Origin: Cinnamomum chago
Taxonomy: Eukaryota; Streptophyta; Magnoliopsida; Laurales; Lauraceae
Assembly (NCBI GenBank): GCA_038049695.1
Contig: CP142455.1
Coordinates: 31,657,501 to 31,721,500, forward strand
Direction of reading: 5' to 3'
DNA: 64,000 nt
Position 1 is the stretch's first letter. Every line of letters starts with the position of its first letter. The position numbers were made by a program, and so were the translations under genes. The notes below the pieces were generated by a model that was given only the letters and a program-made list of their open reading frames with translations, did no database searches and was not told where the DNA came from. This document shows, piece after piece, positions 36,701-47,222 of the stretch.

Positions 36701-39700
36701 CGATGAAGAAGATATAAATAAGCCTATGTGGAAATATGTAACCAAGTTTGAGCAACTTAATGAAGAAGTGGGAAATATTACAATGGTACACTGGTAATTC
36801 GACTTTTATTTATTTGATTTCTAAATTGATTACAAAGTTAAAATGATATTATCTTTTAGTATATGATTAGATTCATTATTATTATTATTATTATTATTAA
36901 ATATTAACATGTCCCCGACGTGTCCGTGTTCTACTTTTTTTAGAAATGCCGTGTCGGTGTGTCCGCGTCGTGTCGTGTCTGTATCCATGTCTGTGCTTCT
37001 TAGATTGAAATCCTAACACAATTAGATATCTTAGTCGTCGTTTCCAGACAAAAGGAATAAAAAATTACTAATAAATCAAACATATCTAGGAATTTCCTAA
37101 AATCAGGATGTTACCATCGACTTGCACAAGATTCCCTGCGGGCCCCACATGACCCATCTTATGATGAAAAGGCTTCAACGATCTTAAAGTAGATTCATTG
37201 GCAACACTTGTAGATCTTTAATGGGTTTGGGCCCAGGTAAGCACACAGAATCCAACCCAGAATGACTGCACAACGGGCCCATTTTTCCTTTATTTGTTGT
37301 TGAATTGAAATTAAAAATCTACAAGAACCCCAATATAATGCATGTTTATATTAAAACAGCCCCTGCAGGTTTAAATTTCAACAATTCTCGGACTAGTTGG
37401 CATTCTTATACTCATATAACGCCATCACACATGGGTCCTAACCCCATGTGTGCGATCATAAGCCTCCAAATTTGTACAAACACTAGATCTTCACCGTGCT
37501 CCGCATCACCCACAAATACACACTTAACTGCTTTTGAATCCAACTTATCCTGCTGATGTTTCGGAATATGAATAAAACATACACAGCCAAATATATTTGA
37601 TGGAACTGGAAATACTGCCGCAGGTTGTAGTACCTGTAATGGAGGTTTTCCTTTTATCACTTGCGATGGCATCTGATTTATAAGAAATGTCGCAGTAAGA
37701 ACAGCATCTGGCAAAAACATAGTAGGAACAACCAACTGTAACAAAAGTCCCCTTGCAACTTCCAGCAAATGTCTGTTTTTACGCTCTGCAACCCCATTTT
37801 ACTCAAGCATATAAGCACCTGAAGTTCAAGACTCTATTCCATTCATTGCTAAATATGAGTGAAACTCGAGTATACTCTCACCATTATCTGAATGTAATAC
37901 TTGAATTTTTGAATCAAATTTCAAGCCAACCTTTTGATGAAAGTTTTCAAATGTTGAAGGCAGCTCGTCACGAAACTTCATTAAATACACCTAGGTATGC
38001 CTTGTTGCATCATCAAATATCAATGGCCAGTAATTGAGATTAAGGAAGCATACCAAACATCAGTGTGTATCAAAGAAAAAGGAGCCTCACTTTTTTCACT
38101 AACACTTACTGGATAAGGGCTCCTACACTTTTTAGACAGTTGACAAACCTAACTATCAATTACCTTTATGTGACTTCTGATATTATGAACCAGATAGAGG
38201 CTCTTCATGCTTTGAATTGCTACGGGCCCCAGACGCCAAGGCCATTATATGATATCTTGTGTATTAAGGCCTAAGGGCATATTTCTTTAGCAGAATTTCT
38301 AACTGGGATTTGTGATGTTAGGAATTCGAAGACAGTGACGTGATGGCTGTCCCCTAAAATTTCTGGATGTTGTGTTCTTATGTTGAAATTATGAATTCCA
38401 ACCGCCTGAAAAGTCAAAAGTAACCTCTAGAATTCCGGGACCTCCAACCTCCTTGTCATTTATGGATGCTCAAGTGGAGAGGAGGATTCAGGAATTCCTT
38501 TCAGGGGACAGCTTTTGGAGAATTTATAAATTCTCCACACAGGAATTCTTGGAATTTTGCTAAAGAAATGGGCCGTAACTGATGATTTGAAGGCCAACTT
38601 AAATTGAAACTCTGAATCATCATAATAGAGACCATTATATTCACGACCATCTCCAATTTCCTGCCGTCATCAAGTCTTGAAAAACACAATATGACAGATA
38701 GGACGTAATGTTGTAATTATGAGATCTAATTAATGCACTCAGTGAAACCAGATTATGTGTAGACTGTGGTACATGTAAGACAGAAGACAATGAAAAAATT
38801 TGATCAAACATTAGTTGATCCATCAACCTTGACCTGAATATAATTCCCATCTACAATACGAATATTCCCCGTGAACAGAACATCCGTATGACATAAAATC
38901 TGACCTCATACTTGTCATGTGATTTGCGGTGCATGAATCAAATACCCAACTAGAATTATGGGAGACCATAGACACCATGTCTGTGTCATGTCTACTGTTG
39001 AAGTTACTCGATGTAGTGATTGATAGAACACTATCCTCATTCAGCCTATGAGGCTATGACGAAGCACTGAAATTGCATTAATTATTGAGTTTTCTCAGTT
39101 TTCTCTTGGATTCCATAAGAAACCTTAGAATGGGCCCAATACTAGACCAACCCAGCTTGAGGGTGACCACTGGTAGGTAATGGCCCTTGGCAGTCCACTA
39201 ATGGTAGTGCTTCAGTGCCAAAGTCCAGATAAGACTGAAGAAACCGAAAAAAACAGGGGGGGCGGGGTGGTTCTACCAAGAGAAAAAGATGCCCAATACA
39301 ACATAAGCAGTAGATAAAACAGTCATGACTGCCATCCCAAGTTTCTGAATTCCATCCCCGACCAATACATAAATAGCTTAGAATTTGCTTGCAGGAGTGA
39401 ACACATCACCGACCACAAGCTTCCAACCTGATCACTCCTCATTCATCTGTGCACATGCCTCCTTGTCAAGTTGTTCATATTTGGTCAGATCTTGACGAAC
39501 TGTGAGAAACAAAATCACATAAACAGACGCGAAAAGTGCTCCGAGCTTCAGAGGTTCGTTGCAGCAGGGATGGCTCGCTGCAGGTTCTTCGAAAAGCTAC
39601 TGGCTGCTGTTGACTGTCAAGTTCACTGTGCATAGCCGAACTAAACACTTCGTGTTAAGCAGTTTGAAAAAAGTTCAGATCTTTGCTGTTTCTTTAATCC

Positions 39701-42700
39701 AAGCCCTTAGAAGTTGGAATCCTTTGTACAGTTATCTCCTACTACCTTGTATGCTCTAGTACCAAGTTAAAAATGCTGATTTAACCCAATCTAGGGATTT
39801 CTCATTGAGGATCAAGAAATCATAAATTAAAGAAAAAAAAAAAGAAAAAAAGAAAAGAAAGAAGAGGATTTGAATTGAATGAAATTCGTTAGGAGATCCA
39901 CCAAGGCTGGGCGACACCTCGTGTGTGTGTATTATATTTTCAGCATTAAAAAAATAAAAAAATAAAAAAACCTCGTCAATCTTAGTATGTACAAAATAGT
40001 CCCATAATTTCCAAATTACAAATAAATCCATACTGACTCTTGACAGCGATAATGTTTCCTAATTAAACATAAATGCCTTGGTTGTAACTCGATAAATAGC
40101 ATTGGATCTTCTGAGTGAGAAATAACATAGACAACTTTTCAAGATGTAGTCCCTAAACTCTTTAACTAAAACAACACCCTTACATGATGAAACCATTAAA
40201 GAATGACAACTTCAACTTATTGCCTATGCGTTGGCATCAGCACCAAGGGGTGACATCAGACCTATAATAGATTTAAACTCACAAACTTGATGAAAAACTT
40301 CATGTTTTCTGCTCCTTGACAAGTCGTCTGCCTCTTGGATGGCTCTAATATCATGTTAGGTTTTTAGGGTTTGATTTATTTCATTTTGAATAAAGAAAAG
40401 TCTATAAAATTGGGGAGAAAATAAGAAAGAGAAGAAAGAGATTCAAGAGGTATAAGAGAAGAACTAGAAAGAAAAAAAAGGTGATGGGCGTCCATTCGAG
40501 GACTGGACAACCCTCACTGGATACTTCTATTGTTTCTCTTTCAAAATTACAAAAAAAAAAAAGAAGATAAAAGAAAAGAAAATCATTAAGTTTATCATAT
40601 TTACATAAACATTTCAGAAGTAAGCGTAATGAATATTTCTATAATCCATGGATAGACTGAAGTACTAATGGAACATTTCATTTTTTCTTTTTCTCAATCA
40701 CTCATATTACATGTATTTTATTAATTAGACAATCATGGCCAAATCGAGTTCAATTTTCACATGTACTTAATCATGATAAGCTCCTCGTATGCATGCTCAA
40801 CGTAGCATCTAGCTTCCTAGGCCCTATGCTGAAATATGTGAAGAATTGACAAGAATAGGCGTCTGCTCCAAGAAATTAGCAACGATTCAACCATCTCAAG
40901 GTTTACTAAATATAATTCTGTTGGGTTTAAACCACATATCTGATATTTTTGTCTTCTTCAATCATCCAACTTGTGTGAAAACCAGAGGCGGATACAGATT
41001 TTGGATTAAGTATAGAAGTTCCCCTTAAAATCATATAGGAAGTTTCATAGGCACCCAAACAACAACAGCAAAAACAACCAAGTCCCCTTCAACCATATCT
41101 AGGGAAATTTAAATAAAGAAAAGTCATACAGACACCACCATCACTGCAACAACAACATATTAAGGTAGAAACTCATGTGCACAAGGTTAATTTTAGTAGC
41201 CAAAGCCTCGTCACTAAGATGCTCAATTTTATCAAGTTGTCTGAGAGAAAATGAACCTTTATTTGGTGATAGTCCATGGCAAACGAGCCCTCAAAAATCA
41301 GAGCAGGAAGAAAAACATACAATAGAAGGTCAGGATTGATATTTGCCCCTGCAATGTTTACAGCATCAATTATTATGAAAAGTACAATCAAGTCCTCAAG
41401 AATATCGAACCTACAGCATACGCACCCTAAGTGCTGTATTCAATGAATTTGAACTTACATAGACGGACGCCAACCCCAACTTTTCCCAATCCAATCTTTG
41501 TGTTGTATTCTGTGAATAAAAATATCAATAATCAAATATGAGTGAGATTTTCAAACATTAATGCTAGTAAGCATTCAGTTTAATCGGTAATGACATACAA
41601 CCATGGTTTGAAAACTCAGCCCAATCCAAGTTGTATCACCCAATACATAAAGGTTCAGCAGCGATTGACACCAATTTTCTATGTATGTATTCTGGAACTT
41701 AAAATGCATTAAACCACCACTGTCACTGCCTTTATATTCTATTTTCCCGGTTTTTTTATTATTATTATTTTGCTATGATATTTGCAGCTAAAACAACCTA
41801 AAAGGAAATATAATGGAAGATTTGCATTTGTTATTACTATTTTTTAGAATTTTTTTGTTTGTACAAAAGGCCTGAAAGAAACAGATATGTAACAGATGTA
41901 TCGATATATCGGCTTATACATAAATGTTTTGGCCTTGAAAGACAAAAATGTTGAAAACAGTATTATAAAACAATGCATACCACAGACAAAACATCAGGTA
42001 TGCTAAGGAATTGATAGAAGTAACTTGCAGAAACATAAGAAGATGGACAAACAAAGCAACAAAGAAACATGAAAATCTTAATGAAGCTTGTGCAGCCCTT
42101 ATAATGTTAAATCTAGAGAAACAATTATAAAATTTAAAGTATAAGGGAAATAAAATCTGCCTAATTCTAAGGAAAAATGTTAAAAAGGAGAACAATAGAA
42201 TTTCAATTTTACATTTTCTTCTGTGAAACCTAAATAACAATAGCAATAAACTCTGGCTTTGGATAAAGATAATTACATTTGCTTCCTGTGAGAGATGCAA
42301 CAAACAAAATTAAAACTGTTACTTCATTTTTATAGTAAGATCATTTTTCTCAACAAAAAGAAACTGGGATATATATATATAGGAGATGCTCCTATGAGAG
42401 CATCTCTCACCTTACTATGAGAGATAAGGTGGGGGCCCTCACATCCATATCCAGTGCCAACAACTTAAATATGAGGGCCCCCACCTTATCTCGCATAGTA
42501 AGGTGAGAGATGCTCTCATAGGAGCATTTCCATATATATATATATATATATATGATCATCCATCAAAGAGATATTATATGCGTGGGTCAGGAAACTCTGT
42601 AACATTTGGAAACCAGATCAATGAGATATGACTGATTTTCCGGAAGAGGTTAAAACTGTCCTTATACAGAAAAATCTAAATTTTTACCTAGCATGGTTAA

Positions 42701-45700
42701 CCGGTAGAACTTGTTTCTAGTTGCAATCAGTTGCAGTGATTTCCTTAAATGATTGCCTACATTCCCAGTAATTCTAGCCTAATTGTTGGAACCATTCGGA
42801 GTCATCCTTAATTTTAGAAAAATAAGAAAGCAAGTATGTTTTGTTTTTATTAGTCTGTATCCCTTGGTGTTTTGTTTTTCTTAGTCTGTATCCCTTGGTG
42901 TCTTAACCCTTCTGTTGGAAAATTGTAGACTCCATAACTCGATCATCTTATGTTGGATTTTGTTTGATATTCTAATGGTTCGCTCTTTGTGGTGAATCGA
43001 TTTCATGTTTGTGTGTGACATAGGTCTATAAAATAAGAGTACTCCCTTATGTGCAAGTAACCGCTTGATGAGGCAATTGTGACCAAGAGTCGTGATCTAT
43101 TCCGATATTCATGTTGCTTATGCTTCAACCTTGACTCATGTTTTGAGGCACTCTCAAATGGAATTGGGTTTCAAATAGTTTGCTTGATAAACGGGCTTTG
43201 CTTGGTCACTTGACCCCGATAGGTTTGTGATCTATACATGGCTGGGTTTACAGGTGGCCCCCAGTGAGTACCAGTGTATAGATGTTTACCCATTGTACAG
43301 GGGGTGTAAATTCTATACTTAAGGAGATGTTTATCCATCATACAAGAGGCATAAATTTTGTATCTATGTGTAACTATGAGATGTGCCTGATTCTAGGTTG
43401 CTTGATTTGTGAGTCTCGATTGCTCGATTTGTAATCCTAGATTGCTTGTTGGTAATTCCTGAATTCTCGTTTGTGATTCCTATTTACTTATTAGAATCTG
43501 TTGCGCCTGTTGAGTATTGAACATGACCCATGAGTCCAATCTGTGTAACCTGATTTATATACTTATGATCTCTTGTCCTGTTTACTTGCATATCAGTTAT
43601 TTGTTACTCTGATATGCTGTAGTTGTGTAGATTGGTTACTTGTTGAGCATTAACTCACTAGCATATATATATATATATATATATGTTTTTCTCGAATACT
43701 GAGGCGGATGGTGTTGCCAAATAATGCTTAGCTTGGATGTGAGGCTGGTGTTGAGGAAGCGGGGTCAATTAGAGATCGCATAGACAATAGTTTGATTTAA
43801 TTTGGTGGGTTTTATATAAAAGGAGTGTCCCAAGAGGTATCCTGAAATCATTAAAAGACATGTATAAGGAGTGGTAATGAGTGTGAGAACTACCTGTGGA
43901 GAGACACGTTAATTTCCTATGACCATAGGTTTGCATCGAGGATCCACTTTAAGCCCTTAGCTTTTGACATTGATCATGGACGAGTTAACTACTCAAATTC
44001 AAGAGGAGGTGCCCTGGTGTATTTGGTTTGCAAATGATATAGTGTTGGTGGATGAATCGAGAGATAGCGTGATGCGGAACTTGAGAGACGACAGGAGGCT
44101 TTAAAATAAGACGTGCAAAGACAAAATATATGGATTGCAACTTCATGGGGAATGTTCAAAGAGCTGAAACTACTACGAGAATTGAAGCTCGAGAGATAGC
44201 ACAAAGAGATTCATTCCAATACATTGGCTCAATAATTAGTGAGGATAGAGAGATTGAGGAAGTTATCAAATGTAGGATAAGAGCAGAATGCTTGAAGTGG
44301 ACTTTCTTCTAAAGTGATTTGCGATTAACATCTATGAGCAACATTGAAGGAAAAATTTTACAGGACAACGATTAAACCGACTATGACATATGGAGCAAAA
44401 TCTTGGTCGATCAAGAAGTAACATATGCGCAAAATGAGTGTAGCAGAGATGAAAATGTTAAGATGGATATGTGGTAAAACTAGGGAATATAAAATTAAAA
44501 AAATAACTCTTTCAGGTGCATTCGGGGTAGCATCAATAGGTTATAAGTAAGAGAGACTCATTGGAGGTGGTTTAGACATGTCCAACGCAGGCCAACAACG
44601 GTGTTGTTAAAGACAAGAATTTTTATGCAAGTTGATGGGCCATCAAGGAGAAAGGGTAGGCCGAAAAGGAAATGCATGGAAGTAGTGCATATTAATCGGA
44701 AGAATTACAATCTATCTGAGGCTTTGATGATGATGATGATGATGATGATCTAGTTTGATGAACTGCCTAATTGGTGACAGAATACCCTAGATGTGCTCCT
44801 TCCCCCATAATTTGACAGGACCAACCAGGAGATGAACCAAGTTTGGGGTGGTGGAAACATATCCTTGGGATGGGTTAATGTTATGGACCTAACTGGTGAT
44901 TGATTGCTAGTTTCAAACCTGCCACGCTCCAAGGGGAGACAACCCAAGTTTGCATGACGTCAAAATCTGTGGTAAAGATGAACTAGTAAAAGAAGTTTAG
45001 TAATGCTAGAATTTCATACTATCTTGGACACGATAGACCCGATAGTCACTAGCATCTTTACTGATAGCAAGGGGCTTATAAGTTTCCCAATGAGAGACAT
45101 ACTGCAAGACTACCAACTTTGAGCCAACAGTTCTTGATCAAATGGGATCAAAGGGACATCAGTTATAGGTGGCTCCAAGGACAATTAATATCAAATACCA
45201 AACCACAATATAGCAGTGTGTGCACTACTATCGACAGAGGATATCTCTGAACGTCTTCCTACTAGTTGGTGTTAAAATATAGATATCCATTAGTGAGATC
45301 AGAGTTTTTGTTATTTCAGTAGTTTCCTCCTAGTGCCCTTCTGACAACTGGCAATGGAGTTGATATGATGTCTGTAGAACTAGGTTCAGAGGAACTAGGT
45401 TGAAAGCGGTTAGTTATAGAGATGAGTGCTGCTGGTGATATGCGGAGTATGGATGTGGTGGGGTTAGGGGAGGCAACAATGTGAAAGGCCAAAATTGAAG
45501 TGGAAGTTGAATTCAAGAGGGAACTCAAAGTAGACAATAGTCTCTTGTTTTGTATGATTTTAATATAGCCTTCAACTGTAGGGATGTTAAAGGACCTACG
45601 ATTACTCGGTTACCCAAAGGAACCGACCCAAAAAAATCTAGGTATGGTATGGACCCTCATTTTGGACACTGAATAATAACAAAGTCAGATATGGTCCAAT

Positions 45701-46976
45701 CTGCTCCATAACCGAAAAATCCATGTACACAAGTGATATTTATAAAGAAAAAAATCTATATTATATAAAATATATATTTATATACCACAAATACACTCAA
45801 AAGTATTTCTTTCTTACAAACATTAGATCACAATTTTGATTCATGTACCATGTGATATATATTTGGTACAAGTATCTGGAAGTGATTCCCTAGAGTAAGG
45901 TCCAGGCGAAGTATTTTAAATAAATCAGGTTAGGTAGGGGACCTAAGTATTTAAGTTAAACAGGGTTCGGTCCATGGACCTAATTTGACCTAATTTAAAA
46001 TAAAATGGCATTTGTTTTCTAAAAGCAAATAAGCAATTTTTTTCTTTCTTTTAAAAAACTGCCTTCACTTCGCCTTACCTTTTTTGCAAAAGGCCAGGTT
46101 AGAAACATAGAAGCATTTTCTTTAATTCCACCCCTAACCATCACCAACATTGATTTTGAAGGGAAATATCCACATGAAATAGTGCTCAAAAAAGACATGA
46201 ATTTATCGTGGTAAATAAAATAGAACACAATACTCAATACAGACATGAACTATCATGGTTTTCAATCCCTTACACAAACAGCAAAGAGGCTGGTATTTAT
46301 GTGTGTAATCCACTTTTCCAATGACCCTTCTGAAGTATTCATACTGTAGGGGGTTAGGGCCACCTTTAATCGATCCATTGCCACACACCAACCCACTTTA
46401 AATTGGCATTATCCTAATTTCACACTGCTCCAGACTTTGTTTGCCGTTGGATTTTGTCACAACAAATTTGCAGGTGTATAGACAATTAAACTTTGAGGAC
46501 TTGATACTAAGGGCTAGGATCATTCAATCTGCCTAATATCTCATAATTCCCTCCTATGGCCATTCAATCAGCCTAATATCTCATAGTCCCCCTTAAATAT
46601 CATCAGGGTCAGTCTCAAATGCAAATAAATGCTAACATGCTCGTGAGAGATTTGATCAATCACATTATCACCTGGGTGAGGGAAGGCGGATATATCAAGT
46701 AAAAGGTGGGTCCCACAACAGTAAGAGAAAGAAGCAGCATAGAATCTCTTTAGAGAGATGCTACTGACCGAGGCATCCGAGGGCGACACCGAGCAAGAGC
46801 AGGACGATGGTGTGAGGAACACGTGTGCCGCAGAGATGCTTCGAGGCAGCCCCAAGCGTCAGAGATACACCCACGAATATCACTGCGTCTACAGGATCCG
46901 CAGAAGAAGAAGATGAAGAAGAAAGACTACTGCTTTCCAGTAGAGCTCGAGAGCAGCTACACTCTTCTGTGTTCAT
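30699..46976 (-). CDS. SOS1: SOS1/NHX7 plasma-membrane Na+/H+ antiporter, exons 1-9 (5' part)
   Basis: Nine exons join in frame (46976-46769, 41509-41459, 41348-41257, 33573-33496, 33421-33264, 33002-32901, 32814-32697, 30940-30888, 30764-30699; 926 nt, 308 codons plus two bases). The start MNTEEC is followed by a serine-rich stretch, then the first membrane segment VDAVIFVGVSLTLG. Later landmarks are NPDLLLYVFLPALIFEGSF, GPGVLISTF, the antiporter signature SATDPVAVVALLKELGASKK, GESMMNDG, FIFNDKMIGIALTLAVSY and VARTAFKGD. This is the N-terminal half of the cation/proton antiporter domain. SOS1 exports Na+ at the plasma membrane and is activated by the SOS2-SOS3 kinase complex in salt stress. 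No stop interrupts the joined frame. The rest of the membrane domain and the long cytosolic tail (the family is about 1100-1150 residues) are not in the window, so the copy is either split by a very long intron 9 or truncated. Confidence 0.92.
30888..30940 (-). CDS. SOS1: SOS1 exon 8
   Basis: 53 bp between TTGCAG and GTAAGTG. It reads AQDAAGVSGILTVMTVA, the counterpart of AQEWAGASGVLTVMTLG. Intron 7 carries the L1 fragment and the GC-ended hAT. Confidence 0.92.
31121..31848. mobile_element. Non-autonomous hAT element with GC-rich subterminal repeats, 728 bp
   Basis: Terminal inverted repeats CATGGATCAAAATA and CAAGGATGAAAATA (right end reversed) differ at two positions. Identical 8-bp target duplications TTCCTAAG flank it (31113-31120, 31849-31856). 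Inside both ends the motif CCGCTACG/GCGGCCGCTAC is repeated about ten times, while the middle is AT-rich and non-coding. hAT transposases bind such subterminal repeats. It lies in SOS1 intron 7. Confidence 0.92.
32285..32601 (-). mobile_element. 5'-truncated L1 LINE insertion
   Basis: Read on the minus strand it ends in a short A-run (T8 at 32286-32293) and encodes the usual L1 C-terminal IWIIWKERNARCFKG. A 13-bp target duplication AACATAGCAGTAT flanks it (32272-32284, 32602-32614). It sits in SOS1 intron 7, in the same orientation as the gene. Confidence 0.9.
32697..32814 (-). CDS. SOS1: SOS1 exon 7
   Basis: 118 bp between AATCAG and GTAAGA. It reads VAVGLAFGVASLLWLRFIFN then DKMIGIALTLAVSYCAYFT. 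It ends in phase 0. Confidence 0.94.
32901..33002 (-). CDS. SOS1: SOS1 exon 6
   Basis: 102 bp between TTTCAG and GTATGT. It reads GISIVVYQLFYQMVLGRSF then SIGNLIKFLIQNSLGA. The usual TAIVV after NDG is ISIVV here. Confidence 0.9.
33264..33421 (-). CDS. SOS1: SOS1 exon 5 (antiporter signature)
   Basis: 158 bp between CTGCAG and GTACAC. It codes FTFPYNWDWKTSLLLGGLLS, ATDPVAVVALLKELGASKK, then LSTLIEGESMMNDG. The ATDPV aspartate belongs to the ion-binding core of the CPA1 family. Confidence 0.95.
33496..33573 (-). CDS. SOS1: SOS1 exon 4
   Basis: 78 bp between ATCCAG and GTATGC, phase 0 on both sides: RCMVQMLLLAGPGVLISTF then CIGTAVK. Intron 3 before it is about 7.7 kb and full of transposon remnants. 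A broken duplicate lies at 33707-33773. Confidence 0.94.
33508..33925. repeat. ~200-bp tandem duplication spanning SOS1 exon 4
   Basis: The block GTCCCAATGCAAAA..GTTGATATTAGAACACC...CCCCATTTAAAAGTTCATTAA occurs at 33508-33706 and again at 33707-33925 with about 10% differences and one small T-rich insertion. It includes most of exon 4 and the intron beyond its acceptor. Confidence 0.92.
33707..33773 (-). pseudogene. Broken duplicate of SOS1 exon 4
   Basis: The copy keeps the acceptor side and reads RCMV, a TAG stop, then MLLLAGPGVLISTFCIG. It stops short of the splice donor because the duplication border falls within the exon. In transcription order it lies before the true exon 4. If used, it would end the protein after about 121 residues. 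Confidence 0.88.
33926..34529. other. SOS1 intron 3, unassigned part
   Basis: AT-rich DNA without a recognisable frame or terminal repeats. It may be decayed copia sequence that continues the fossil to its right. Confidence 0.4.
34530..35345 (-). pseudogene. Copia pol fossil (end of integrase region and start of RT)
   Basis: Minus-strand frames give DLDLPIAPHKGKRSCVTYHG, EALGKNKTWEIVDLHEA, YFDPFSPVAKLNLVRFIH and VKIAFLHGDLHEEVYME, in the order of copia pol. Stops and frameshifts abound. With the fossil at 37412-39000 it probably forms one old copia element in SOS1 intron 3, split by the TIR element between them. Confidence 0.82.
35771..37002 (+). mobile_element. TIR element with hAT (BED-finger) transposase remnant, ~1.23 kb
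   Basis: Ends TAAGAAGCACGGACAC and, inverted, TAAGAAGCACAGACATGG match closely, and GGACACG-type words recur near both ends. About 36667-36789 reads MSSIPGSSSHPSDEEDINK then PMWKYVTKFEQLNEEVGNIT, resembling the N-terminus of BED-type hAT transposases; the zinc-binding residues themselves are missing. The middle is a long T-rich tract with CTGCTG repeats. No clear target duplication was found. It interrupts the copia fossil. Confidence 0.7.
37412..39000 (-). pseudogene. Copia protease and integrase fossil
   Basis: On the minus strand SWVFDSCTANHMTSM (protease with DSG changed to DSC), VLHVPQSTHNLVSLSAL (pre-integrase region), FKFAFKSS-like residues, KIQVLHSDNGES and NGVAERKNRHLLEVARG (integrase core with D and E), then INQMPS, IFGCVCFIHIPKHQQDKLD and KAVKCVFVGDAEHG follow in copia order. 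A MITE (38275-38575) lies inside. The frame is broken at many points. Confidence 0.87.
38275..38575. mobile_element. Tourist-like MITE, 301 bp
   Basis: Left end GGGCATATTTCTTTAGCAGA and inverted right end CGGCCCATTTCTTTAGCAAA match over about 17 positions. Both flanks carry TAA (38272-38274, 38576-38578), the usual 3-bp target of PIF/Harbinger elements. Nothing is coded. It sits in the copia integrase fossil. Confidence 0.82.
39001..41256. other. SOS1 intron 3, upstream part
   Basis: AT-rich intron DNA. GCTCTAGTACCAAGTT at 39749-39764 and GGCTCTAATATCATG at 40341-40355 resemble the reverse complement of a tRNA-Met primer site (GCTCTGATACCA). They may mark 5' ends of old minus-strand copia elements, but no LTR pair could be drawn. 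Several A-rich runs follow (39830-39970, 40540-40580). Confidence 0.45.
41257..41348 (-). CDS. SOS1: SOS1 exon 3
   Basis: 92 bp between TTGCAG and GTTCAT. It reads WANINPDLLLYVFLPALIFE then GSFAMDYHQIK, a strongly conserved SOS1 segment. It ends in phase 0. Confidence 0.94.
41459..41509 (-). CDS. SOS1: SOS1 exon 2
   Basis: 51 bp between ACAG and GTAAGT. With the last base of exon 1 it reads EYNTKIGLGKVGVGVRL, matching the short loop after the second helix in SOS1 (E.GTKH.LGK.G.GIR.W). Confidence 0.9.
41510..43849. other. SOS1 intron 1, distal part
   Basis: No exon recognised. It contains the hairpin MITE listed separately, a short direct repeat (AGTCTGTATCCCTTGGTGT twice, about 42853-42901) and a TA tract at 43664-43684. 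Confidence 0.5.
42381..42531. mobile_element. Snap-back (foldback) MITE, ~150 bp
   Basis: Arms 42382-42444 and 42469-42531 are reverse complements with only 3 mismatches in 63 bases, around a 24-nt loop. Smaller palindromes (GAGATGCTCCTATGAGAGCA) lie within each arm. It is embedded in TA repeats on both sides, consistent with insertion at TA. Transcribed as part of the SOS1 intron, it would form a long near-perfect hairpin. Confidence 0.88.
43850..44755 (+). pseudogene. RTE-clade LINE, RT C-terminal half
   Basis: Plus-strand frames give GLHRGSTLSPLAF, MDELTTQIQEEVPWC (with shifts), NDIVLVDESRD, AEMKMLRWICG, LRWFRHVQRRP-like residues and a final GRPKRKCMEVV, in RTE order. The element ends in (TGA)n, GATGATGATGATGATGATGATG at 44726-44747. 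It is 5'-truncated and lies antisense to SOS1 in intron 1. Confidence 0.82.
44756..46735. other. SOS1 intron 1, proximal part
   Basis: No exon or complete mobile element was recognised. A short duplicated block (ATTCAATC.GCCTAATATCTCAT, about 46523-46548 and 46562-46587) lies near the right end. The right border is where the segmental duplication begins. Confidence 0.5.
46769..46976 (-). CDS. SOS1: SOS1 exon 1 (coding part)
   Basis: ATG at 46976-46974. Residues 1-69 include SSSSSSSADPVDAVIFVGVS and GTRVPHTIVLLLLGVALG. Donor is CTCG|GTCAGT, phase 1. Intron 1 is about 5.3 kb. A second copy of this exon is at 60044-60242. Confidence 0.93.
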
Positions 46977-47222
46977 CAGGATCCTGAAATCAAAACCCTA
47001 AATTCAAAGAAGAAGAGAAGAAGGATGATAAAAAAGAGGCTTGCTTGCTTTCCTTCCTTCCTTCCTTCCTTATTTGCGAGGAACATAAGAGCATGCATTT
47101 GATTTGTAGACGTCCATGTCTCGCTTTCACATCCCTTTTTGTGAACAGGAAGCAGTTAGCGTGTAAAGAAAGGGTTGCAGAGGCGGTCACCATCGTGGGG
47201 CCCGTTTATTAGTGGAGGAAAC

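Noticed and set aside
41914-42303. 129-codon minus-strand frame in SOS1 intron 1
   Set aside because: No similarity to SOS1 or to known domains; hydrophobic residues follow from AT richness.
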